A stretch of DNA of 64,000 bases from Kibdelosporangium philippinense (GTDB taxonomy: Bacteria > Actinomycetota > Actinomycetes > Mycobacteriales > Pseudonocardiaceae): contig NZ_JAJVCN010000002.1 in NCBI RefSeq assembly GCF_021390435.2, forward strand, positions 2,728,001-2,792,000. Direction: 5' to 3'. How positions within the stretch are numbered: the stretch's first letter is position 1; every line of letters starts with the position of its first letter. Shown here piece by piece: positions 35,874-47,800 of the stretch. The translations under genes were made by a program, and so were the position numbers. Below the pieces are notes generated by a model. That model searched no databases. It was not told the DNA's origin and was given only the letters and a program-made list of their open reading frames with translations.

Positions 35874-38800
35874 GGCCGGTGGGCCCGGATGGCAGGCCGA
35901 TCACGCCGCCGCTCCCGCCCGGTTCAGGTCCGCTGACGCCACCCGCCCCTGGCGGCGGTCCGGTCGCGCCATCGGTCGGGCCGTCAGGAGGCACGAACGG
36001 ACCGTCCGGGCCGAACCTGCCGTCTGGCAACGGTTCTGGCGGCCCGGTTGGCGGCCCGGTCAGCGGTCCGACGAACTTGTCGGGCAATGGCGGCCCGGGT
36101 TCGACCGGCGGGCCTTCGGTGATGTCGTCGGGTCAGGGTGGTCCTGGTTCGACGGGTAATGGCCCGGCGATGGGCGGCAATGGTGTGAGTGGCGGGCCGG
36201 GCAGTGCTGTTGGTGGTGGATCGGGCAACGGCGGGCTAGGGAATGGTTCAGCGGGTAATGGTCCGGCGGTGGGTGGCAATGGTGTGAGTGGTGGGCCGGG
36301 TAGCGGTGTGAATGGCGGGCCGGGCAGCGGTGCGAACGGTGGGCCGGGCAGCGGTGTGAACGGTGGGCCGGGCAGCGGTGTGAGTGGCGGGCTGGGGAAT
36401 GGTCCTGCGGTGTCGTCGGGCGATCCAAATGGGACAGTCGGTCCCAGCGGCCTTGACAATTCATCGAGCAATTCACCAGGCAATTCGCCGGCAGGTCCCG
36501 CCGAGGTGACCAATCAGCCCGTACCACCGCCCGACCAGCCGATGGCGAACAACGGGCCTGGTGTCGCGGGCAACGGACCGAATGTCTCGTCCAACGGCCC
36601 TGCCCAGAACGGTGTGATCAACTCGGACGCCGGTCCGGCGGGTGGACTGCCTGGTGTCAACGGACCCGAAGTGTTCTCGGGGACGAACGGCATTCCCAAC
36701 ACCACGGTAAGCGGCCAGGGTGCCAACCAGGTGACGACATCGGCCACCGGTTCGACGGTGAACACGAACCCGACCGTCTCGAATGGACAGTCGGGAACCG
36801 GGCCTGTGCAAACATCTGGCACGAACGGTCTGAGTGGCACCGGCCCCGCGGTCCAGACACCTGCCCCGACCGCCACCCAAGGCCTGTCGGGGCAGAGTCC
36901 AGCGAACCTGGGAACGACTCGCCCGGAGCCGGAAGGCTTGCCGGGTCTGGAAGGCCCGGCGGGCCCGGCCGCTAGTGCAGCACCACCGTCTGGTAGCCCG
37001 AACGTGGTGGCAGCTACGCCGCCGCCGTCCACTGTGGCCAGTACGGCATCGGGTGCCCACCTTGACACCAACGGCCAGCAGACCGCGGGCACCGGACCAT
37101 CGGTCTCGCAAGACAACAACACCACGACCGAGGTCGAATTCGACTGGGCTGACGACGCGACCCTCGCCGGCGACGATCAGTCGAGCGACCAACCAGGTGC
37201 GACCGTCAACCAGGCCGTCGGCACCCTCAACCAGACTGACGAAGACGACAACGACGCGGAAACGCAGACGTTGGCCGAGCAACCCGAAGCCAAGCAGGGG
37301 GAGCCGAAAGCCGGGCTCACGAGCGCACTCGGTGTGCTCGGGCAGCTGCTCAACAACCGACCGGGCAACCCGTATTCGGTGTTCCTGCCCGACATGGTCT
37401 TCGACGTCCCGCCGGTCCAGGTCTACTCGGTAAAAGTCGAGCACGACTTCGAAAACCAACAACCCGTCACCGAGCAACAGGGACCAACGCCCGCGCAGCA
37501 GTACGCCAGCGAACACGGTGCCGAACCGTCTACACCGGACAAAGTCGGCGCGGAAGCTGACCTGACGAAGAACGAAACCGGTGGGACCGGCGACACGACA
37601 GGGCCGGTCAGTTCGCCAGGTGCTGGTCCCAGCCGCGCAATCCGGTTCGCCCCGACGCCGGACCCGGCCCCGGAGCCCGACCCGGCCCCGGATCCGGGCA
37701 GCCACAAGCAAACCAAGCCGAACGAGGTCGACGGACGTCTCGCGCTTCGCTCGATGGACCTGAAGCTGGATACTGTCGGCCCGAAGCCATTGCTGACACC
37801 CGATATCACCACAGCGAGTACCACACTCGACAACGACACCATGCCCAAGATGGAGACGGCTGCGCCGAAGTCCGAGAATTCGCAGCAGAAGGTCGACGCC
37901 ACCGCGAACACCAACCCCCCACCAAAAGTCGAGCCTGCGAAGCCAGACGCGGCTCCGAAGCCGGACGGTTCGGTGAGGGCGGACACTGCGCCGAAGACCG
38001 AGTCCGCCAAGGTCGAGCCGCCAGCGAAATCAGACACCTCGGCGAAGACCAGTCTTAGTTCTCCTGCCCCGAACACCACTGCCAAGTCGGTCCCCGAGAC
38101 CCTTGTGGCGCGCGTCGACCCGGTCAGGAAGGAGCCGATCCGCCCTGCACAGCGGATCTTCGACAAGCGTCGTGAGGAAGAAGTAGACAAGCTGCTAGCC
38201 GATCAGCTTCGGCGGGAGTCCGGCCTGCCGCGCCCGATGTTCGCCGCCGGCGCGGCCCGGGATTCCGAGTTGCTCAGTGAGGATCCCCAAACCCGGACAA
38301 GCGAGCCTGTCCCCAGTTCGTCACATGTGAACCGGCAGGCCGCGCCCAGTCGCCGCGATGTGACGTTCGCACAGGGGTCGACGAAGCTCGATGCGGACCA
38401 AGAACAAGTCATCCGCGACCTGGCACAGCACATTGTCGATCAGTTGTCCCGCCTCGGTGCCGACCAGCGGATCGTCGTTCAGCTCATAGGAAAGGGGAAC
38501 GGAAACCGCGCGCTGCTCCCGGTTCTCACTGCCAAGGCGACGGGCCGCAAACGCGCGACGCGGGTACAGGACTCATTGCGGCGGGAACTCCTTCGGCTCT
38601 CTCCGGCAGGCAGCGACCCCGACAAAATCGATGTGGTTGCCGAGTCTATCGGGCGGATGGACCGCACGGACGAGGAATCCCGGCGTGCGGTGGAGATATG
38701 GACATCTGTCGTCAGGGTGGTGACGCCGCTAGATGTCGACTACCGAAACAATCCGCGGTTCGTGTCCTCGGATGCGGACCGTGCCAAGTTCAAGGAGAAC

Positions 38801-41800
38801 TACGAGCCGTACAGGCAGACCCTCGAACATGCGCGCGAAGCTCAGCGGAAGCACCCTGAGCTGGCAGGCATTGCTGAGGAAGACCTGGTCGCGCTCGTCG
38901 GGTACACCGGCGACGTACTCTACGGGCAACTGAAATACGCGCTCCGCACTCGCGAGGCCGGGGAACTCAACAAATGGGATCCCCATATCCGTACTGTGGT
39001 GTCCGCCTTGAATCAGTTGCCGCAGTACCAAGGGATGGTTCAACGGGCGATCGTGGCGCACGCTGAGCCTGCCGCTGGCGGGACGGCAGGCGTACTGGCG
39101 AAATACCAGGTGGGACGGATCGTTCGAGAGGATTCGTTCTTCAGAACGAACGTGGACCGTACCAATTTCCCGGGAGACGTCTTCTTCAACGTCTTGTCCA
39201 AAACAGGGCATCTCGTCGACAGCGTCTCTCAGCACGCGCATAGCGAAAGGGAGGTTCTGTTCGGCCCAGGAACCTATTTCCAGGTCACTCGTGTACGACA
39301 GCACAAGGGCCGGGTGGACGTCTGGATGACCGAGGTCGACCACCGTGCCGTTGACCGTTTCTCTCCACTTCCGACCAGGAGTTGGCGCCAGATCGGGGTG
39401 CGGGTCGGCTCGAACGTCGGTGACACCTATCGGGCACCGGACGGTACGTCGTACTACCTTAAGGAATCGTCAACATCCCAACATGCTCGCAATGAGGTGC
39501 TCGCGGCCGAGCTGTATCAGCTCGCTGGCATCGACACGGCCGACGTCCGGTTGGCCTGGATCGGTGATGAACTGGGCGTCTCGTCACGGATCGTTCGAGC
39601 AGGTAGCCCGTCTTTTGTAGACGGGCTACAGGATGGCAGGTACCTCGAAAAGGTCCAGGACGGGTTCGCCGTCGATGCCTGGCTAGGGAACTATGACGTC
39701 GTCGGTCTCGAATATGACAATGTCCTGACTGACCCGGAGGGGAATCCCGTCAGGATCGATCCGGGCGGTGCCTTGCTATTCCACGCAACAGGACGCCCGA
39801 AGACGAGGGAGGATTTCGACGGGAGCGCGAAAGAATGGGACACGTTGCGTGACCGGAATGTTCACGAACAGGCAGCCGCTGTCTTCGGAAGCATGACCGA
39901 AAAACAGATGCGTGCCTCTGCCCTGCGAGTGGTGGCGGTGCGGCCGGAGCAGATCGACGACGCCGTTGACCGGGCTGGGTTCGAGGGAAGGACGGCACAT
40001 CGTCTCAAGCAGACCCTCAAACTTCGCAGGCAGGACGTCGCCCGCCGTGCCGGGGTCAAGCTTCCCGGGCCGTCCGGTGTCTTGGATCACAACCTGGACG
40101 ACCTCTCTCAATCTTCGCCGCCGATGCCGGCGTACAGCACGCCTTCTGCGTCGGCGGCTCTGGGCATGCTAGGCGCGTCCCATACCTCACCCGAAGGGTG
40201 GGACCACCGAAGTACTAACAGTGAGCAGACCGATTACGTCAGGTTCGCCGACGATCAGGTGTGGTCGCATCGCAGCATCGACCCGGAGCTCATTCCCGGC
40301 GACACGCAGCCCACCACAGCCACCGATGACGCGATCTGGCACAAGCCCGTGCCGGACGAGAACGGGACTGTCGTCGGTATGACGTTCGTCCAGGGCGGCA
40401 GAGTCACCATCGGGCAATGGCTGAGGGGCAAGCCGACGGGCCTGCCTGCCCGTGGCCGGACGTTCGGGATCGATGTGCAGGTCACGAACCAGGGTGCGCG
40501 ACTGATCGGCGCGGACGGCAGGTCGGTCTGGCGCGATGGCCATCAGCTTGCCCAGGTGGTGCTCGCGACCGAGGAGTTCCGCGCGTCGATCGAAGCAGGC
40601 CTGCCGATCAGGTTGTATGCCTGCGACGTGGGCACTGGGTTCGCCCGGCAGTTCTGGGAAGGGGTCAAGGCCTGGTATCCGCATGCCGAGGTCTACGCGC
40701 CGACGAGCATCTTCCGGTTCGGCATCACGCCGGAGGGGAAGTCAGACTGGAAGATCGATGGCAAGGGGACCTGGCAGGTCTTCTTCGACCCGGACCTGGT
40801 CCATGGCGTCGACAAGTCCGGCAATCCGATGACCGTCCGGCTCGCGGACGTGGTTGTGCATGTCGGGCCGGATGACGGCACAAGCCGGTCGTCGGCGATC
40901 TCCTTCGTCGACGAGACCTTCCTTGATTGGCAGTCCGCTCTGACCAAGGTGGTGGTCCTGCCAGGCACCTTCCAGCAGCTCGACGAGACCGCCTACGCCG
41001 ACCGTAGATTCACGAATGTCGCGGTCGAGGTCGACCTGCCGGCAAGGCACGAGCCCCATGGCACGACATACCTGGATATGCATGGCACGACATCCCAGGA
41101 CATGCACCGAAACTTCGGCCGCGTCGTCATTCCGACGAAGCACGGCGACATTTCCGTCAGCGGCAGGACCGCCGCGCGCGTCTTCCTCGCCAAACAGACA
41201 CGGCTGCGGTCCTCGGTCACGATCATGGCGTGCAACGCCGCGCGCGGTGCGGCCGGCCTGGACAACTCGGTGCTCGACGACTTCGCCGACGAGATCCATC
41301 GGACTCACCCGGAGCTGGCCGTGCACGCGGCGTCCGACGTGGTGCTCCTCGTACAGGACATCGGCGAGTATTTCGCGGACCGGTCCGGTCCGACGCTGGC
41401 GATCGTCGGTGGTGGCGACTTCGTGACCCGGTCAGGCGATCGGACTGAGCTCATCAGGTCGGTTCTGGCCAAGCGGCTAGCCGATACCGGGGAACTGGAC
41501 CTCACCATGGTCGCCGACATGGTGCGGCGCACCCCGGATCCGAACAAGACTTGGTCGGCGGTGATCCGGCAGTTGGCCGGTTCGGGCCACCGGTTGGATC
41601 GGGTTGTCGACTTCGCACGAGGCGATGTGGAGCCTCTGTGGCAGTCGGTGGTGCTGCCACCAAGAGCCCGTGCCCGGATCACCATCACCGGCAAGGGGAC
41701 TTGGGGCTCACGAGTGGTACGGCGCCCCGCCGAGTGGCGCGAGTCCACACAGGCCCCGCTGCGAATGTTCGACCCGAACGACCAACACGGCCCTGTCGTC

Positions 41801-44800
41801 GTCCAGTTCGCTCAGAACGACGTGACAGTCGCGGGTATCACCAGCCAGTACAGCCTTGACCAGCTCGCGCTGTGGCTAGTGCACAGTACGTTGGAGCGGC
41901 GGTCCGACCACGTGGCCAAGCCTGTGGTGTCCATTGCCGGGTACGGCAACAGAGGACCGCTGTGGCGGCGCTCGGACGAGGCCGTCATCGAGGCGGGGAA
42001 CGCCCGCGCGAAGGCGGTGCGCGACTATCTGGTCACGGCGTACGAGCGGCTGTTCCCGCAGTACGCACCGGTGAACTGGCCGCATGATGCCGAGCCGGAG
42101 TATCACGTGTACGGCGCGCTGGACCCGTCGCTCGGCAAGCACGACGTGCAGCGGGTCGAGGTGACGATCCTGCCGCCAGGCACGGACCCGGAGGCTGTGC
42201 CGCCGCGGCCGGTCGAACCGTCCGCCGAGACCATGGACCAGGCGACTGCGATTCTCGACCTGCAAGGTGTCTCGGACAAACTGTTCTCCCTGAATCTGCC
42301 CGAGAAAGTCCACACCGCTGTGGCGAGGGCCGCGCGTGACCACGTGCGCATGGAGCTGGCGACTGCTGGGCAAGAGGCGACGCAGGCGATGGCCGACGGC
42401 ATGGTCAGGGCGCTGGACACCGTGCACGATGCGGGCCTGCTCAACGGGCTGGTCGAGTTGGCCGTGACCAAGACAATGGTGCGGTCGGACCTCGTCGCGG
42501 TCCTCGCCGACATGGCAGCGCTGGTCACGGCCGGCGAGGTGGACGCCGCACGAGCCATGCTCGAGTGGTTCCGTGCCGGTCCGGACAAGTCTGGGAACCA
42601 CGATCACTACGGCAGGTGGGAGCACCGCGGCCCGGACACCGCTGACACTGACACCGCTCGCACCCACACCCGCGTCCAACCGGACAAGGTCTGGCGCCGC
42701 CTGCTTACGACGCGTCAGACCGGGCCGGTGGGCATGTCGTTCGTCCGGGGCCGGGAGGAAGCGTTCCTCGACTGGCTGACCCGCCGGCCGGCCCGGCTGC
42801 CAGTGCATGGCCACTCCTTCGGCATCGAGGTGCAGAGCAACGAGTCCGGCGCGGTGCTGTTCGACTCTCGCGGACCTCGATGGCCAGGCACCGGCCGTCA
42901 GGTCGCTCAGCTGGCGTTGACGGTTGCCGAATTCCGTGCGGCAGTCGGTGCCGGTACGCCAGTGATGTTGTACGTCAGCAATGTGGTGGACGGCCTCGCG
43001 CGGGACTTCTCCGCGGCGGTCCGTGCCGAGTTCCCGCACGCGGAGGTGTACGCGCCGACGAACACCTTCCAGTTCGCGATCACGCCGGAGACCGCCCGAT
43101 CCACGTGGACGATCGACAATGGCGGGACTTGGCAGCTGTACGCCGACCAGGATCGGTTCCACGGCAAGGACGCTGATGGGAAGCCGATGGCGGTCAAGCT
43201 GGGGGACATCCTGGCGTACCGCGGAGCCGACGACAACTCGGCGCGGTCGTCCGCGTTCTCTTTCGCCGACGAATCCTTTCTGCACTGGTATCCCGTCCTT
43301 GACAAGGCTGTGGTCGTTCCGGGCACACCCGAGGACTTCATGGCAAGTGTTTACAAGGACCGGGCGTTCAGGCGGCGTGCCACCGAGATCGCCCTACCGT
43401 CGAAGTACGAGCCCCGTGGCACGACATACCTGGAGATCCTGGTAGAAGGCGGTGCCGTCGCCATCGCGACGAGGCAAGGCCCGATGTACACCAATGGCCG
43501 GACCGCGGCGCGGATCTTCCTGGAGCTTCAGCCGGTCGCCTCGGCTTCCTCGGTCACGGTCGTGGCGAAGGCCCACGGGTCGGTGGCCGGTCAGCACGAC
43601 ACGGTGCTCGGTGACGTCGTCCGCGCGATTCGCCGGGTCCACCCGGGACTGGCCGTGCATGTGGCCTCGGGCCGGGTGATTCCGCTCGATAACGCCGAAG
43701 AGGTTGTCCCGGACCGGTCAGGTCCGGTCCTGATGGTTTTCAGCGGCGACTTCAAGCCGCAGGCCGCCGCCTTCGTGACGCACGGCGGAGGTGACCTGAC
43801 CGGCGACATCACCTCGATTCTGGACGAGCGGCTCATCCAGACGGGGGAGCTCGATCTCCCCAGGGTCGCCGACATGGTCAGCCGCACCCGCCATCCGGAC
43901 GCCACGTGGAAAAGGGTGATCGAGAGCTTGGCTCGCGCGCAGCGTCCGCTCAGCCAGATCATCGATTTCTCGTGGGACAATGCCGGCAGGCACTGGCGGC
44001 CGATCGTCCTGCCCTGGCCCGCCCGCTCCTTGATCATGGTGACTGGCAAGGGCACATGGGACTCGCGCGACGTGCGTCGCTCTGCCCGTTGGCGGCAGGA
44101 GTGGGACTCGACTCGCGAATTCGACTCGACCGACCGGCCCGGCCCGATCGCGGTCCAGTTCACCGCCGGCGGTGTGTCGGCCGCCGATATCCGTAGCCGC
44201 TACAGCCTGAACCACTTCGCGAAGTGGCTGGTGCACAGCACACTCGAACGGTGGATGGATCGCGCCCAGCCGCCGGAGGTGATCATCACCGGCTATGCGG
44301 GCAAGCGTACCGAGCGGTCGTCGGTTGACGCGGGCCGTGACCGGGCCATTGCGGTTCGTGACCACCTCTTCGCGATGTACGAGCTGTTGTTGAACGAACA
44401 TCTGTCGCCGAACCAGCCGTGGAACGTGACCCTGCCGTCCTTCCGTGCCCGCGGTGAACTGGACCCGTCGCGTGGAACACTGGACATCGACCGGGTAGAG
44501 GTCAGGGTTGTGCCGGCGGACTGGGATCCGGAGTGGGGACTGGATCCGGCCACGGCGACCGCCCCAACCGTTCAGAGCATGCGTCAGGCGACGGGTCTGC
44601 TCGACCAGCAAGGCGTGTCGGGCAAGCTGGAATCCCTGTTGGTGCCAAGGAAAGTGCGCAGTGCGGTCACGAAGGTCGCACGCGAGCAAGTGCGCATGGA
44701 ACTGCTCGCCGGCAGGCCCCGCGCCGCGGCCGCGGTCGCCGCCAACCTGGTCTGGGCACTGGACGTGGTGAACAACGCGGGCCTGCTCAGTGAACTGGTC

Positions 44801-47800
44801 ATTGCTGCCACGACCGAGGAGGCGCTGCGCGGCGACCTGGTCAAGATCGTCGCGGACGTGGCGGAGCTGGTCACAGCGGGCCGGGAGGATGGCGCCCGTG
44901 CCCTGGTGGAATGGCTCACGAGCGATCCCGACAGCTCGCCAAGGGCGGACGCACTGCTCGAAGCCCAGGCGCTTGCCTACCGTCTTGCCGGCCAGCCACA
45001 ACGGCCGCCGGCCTACACCGTTGCCGACGTTCAGCGAGACGCACCACCGCTGACGGCCGACGACCACCTCGAACCGGCGAGCTCCGTGCGGTTCGTGCCG
45101 CTTTACCACCCCACAGAGGTGGGGCGGGCCGTCGGTATGAGCTTCATGACCGGTGACGAGGCGCGCCGAGCGGAGCAGTGGGCCGCTTCCACTGAGGCGG
45201 AACGCGGCCACTCGCTGCTGGTCGACACCGACTACGAGACCTTCCGGGCGATGAGCGTCCACGAGCGGGCCGGGCACATACGGATGGTGCCGATGCCTGG
45301 ACATGAGAGGGGAACGTTCGTCCTCGACATTCGTGGCGACGGCACCGTGGTCGCCGTCGAGTTCTCCGACGACCACCACATTGAGCAGTGGGGCGGCGAG
45401 CAGTTCGCGGCGTTCATCGTCAAAACCGATGTGTTCACCAGGGCAGCGGAGCAAGGAATCGGCGCGTTTACCTTCATCACGGGCGTCGCGCGCCCGGCGC
45501 CGGGCCCGTTCGTGTTCGAGTTCTACGAAGCCATGGTGCGACTGCGGCCCGCGATGCGGACAGTGACAGTGCATGTCCCCACCGGGCCGATCGTGCCGGT
45601 CGGGAACAACTACCCCGTTGAGGGAATCCGGAACACGACGCTGATCTTCGACCGTGGTGGGTGGTTGACCGCGGGCACAGCTGAGCGAGCGCTGCACAAG
45701 GTCATGCAGCGGATGGCTGCCATCCCTCGCCGGCATCGCGGGCGCCTCGAGTACGGCAGCGACGAATGGCTGGACAGCGCCGCGAATGTCGCCAACCAGG
45801 TGCTGGCGTTCCTGACAGCGTCAATCAACGCGACGCGGACGCTCGACCTGGCCGGTTCCACGAAGTTGCTGGCCTTTGCGACGGACGACAGGTCCGAGGA
45901 GCTCGCCTTGTCCGCGGCGCTGACCGTGATCTCCACTGGCTCGCTCGGGGCACGTGTGGACAAGGTCACCGACATACACCGAGACCAGAGTGGCCGGTGG
46001 CGTGCCGTCATACGGTCGGCCAGGCCACGGCAGCGGTATGTCGTCACGGGTGAAGGCCGCTGGGATTACGCAGCGGGCGTGGTGACCCGGCCTGCCCGGA
46101 TGGTGCCGCCCGGTGAGTCGCAGGTCAGCCGAGCGGTCGTCGGGGATCAGTCGGTCGCCACGGAGGTGGTGTTCGAGCGCAAGAAGAAGGACATGGACTT
46201 GGCCTCCGCGCAGCTCGACGGAGTGCGAGCGATCGCGCAGCGGTACGCGGAAGCCCTGGTCGAGAACGACGTCATCGACGTACACGGCGCCCCTTCGCGC
46301 GTCACTTACCAGCTGACTATCGAAGGAGCCGGCCATAACTGGCTCCATGGCGATGAGTCAGGCCGGCAGCGTGGCAACTTCGTCGCGGAGGTGTTCCGCG
46401 AGGAGATGCGGAGCAGGCTGCATCAACTGATAGGGCGTGGTCTCGCTGATCGACTGTTCGACGTGCCTTCGCTGGTGATGTATCCGGACCACGGTACCCG
46501 TCTCAAGACCAAAGACGATCCCTACGTGCGGGTCACGTTGCGGCCCGTCGGCCCTGAGCTGGCCGATCGTCCGCCTCTGGGAGCGTCGGTCCGGACACCA
46601 CCCGGTGCCCGCCAGATCGAAGGGCCGGACCCTGCCGACGTACCGGCATATGTGGAGCCTGCGCCGGAGGATCCATACATTTGGCTCGAGGACATGGACG
46701 GTCGGCGTGCGCTCGACTGGGTGCGGGACCGCAACATCGAGACGACGGTGGCGCTCAGTACGACGGATCGGTTCGTGAGGTCGCGGACGCGCTTCAAGGC
46801 GGCGCTCGACGCCGAGGGGCATCTCCCTCAGCCGGACCAGATGATGGTGCAGGACGGCTACTTCTACGACCTCTGGCAGGACGAGAACCAGGAACGCGGG
46901 CTATGGCGGCGGATCAGCCTCGCGGAGTACGGCTCGGCCAAACCTGCCTGGGAGACACTCATCGACCTGGACGAACTTGCCAGGCAGGAAGGTGAGGACT
47001 GGTACTGGCCGGGCTACCAGCCGATGCTGTCGCCTGACCGGCAGCGGGCGATGGTCCACCTCTCGCGTGGTGGCGCTGACGCGGTCGTGACGCGGGAGTT
47101 CGATCTGGGCACGCGGGAGTTCGTCAAGGGCGGCTTCGCCCTGCCCGAGGCACGCAATAACGCCGTCTGGGCCGACGACGACCAGCTCCTGGTCGCCACG
47201 GACTTCGGTGAAGGCAGTGTGAGCGAAGCCGGGTACCCGGTCGTGCTCAAGGAATGGCGTCGCGGTACGCCGTTGACCGACGCCAAGGAGATCTTCCGGG
47301 CACCTCAGTCCGACTGCAAGGTGAGCGCGATGGTGTTCGCGTCCTCGGACGAGGACCGCCGGACGCAGTTCATCGTGCACTACAAGGACATGGAGAACGC
47401 CGTCAGCTACGTCCGCACCCCGGACGGGCTGCGCGAGGTCGTCACGCCGGACGACGCGCCCTTCAGTGTCCATCGGAACTGGATGACAATCGTGCCGGGC
47501 TCGCCATGGACTGCCGGGGACGTGACATACCCAGCGGGGGCGCTGCTGGGCATTCGATTCGACAGGTACATGGCGGGTGAGCGGAACTTCCAGGTGTTGT
47601 TCCAGCCGGATGCGCACACCTCGCTGCAGAGCCACGTGTGGACCCGCAACCGCTTGCTGCTCGTAACGATGACGGACGTCAACGCCAAGCTCAGGGTACT
47701 GACGCCGGTTGAGGAGGGACCGTGGCCGCAAGTTTCGATAGGGGGTATGCCGCCGCACAGTTCGGCGTCCGTGATCGACACTCATGACCCAGTCGACGAC

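Noticed and set aside
38348-42080. Separate genes for the individual enzyme domains
   Set aside because: No stop, no ribosome site plus start at domain borders, and the reading phase is unchanged across all borders.
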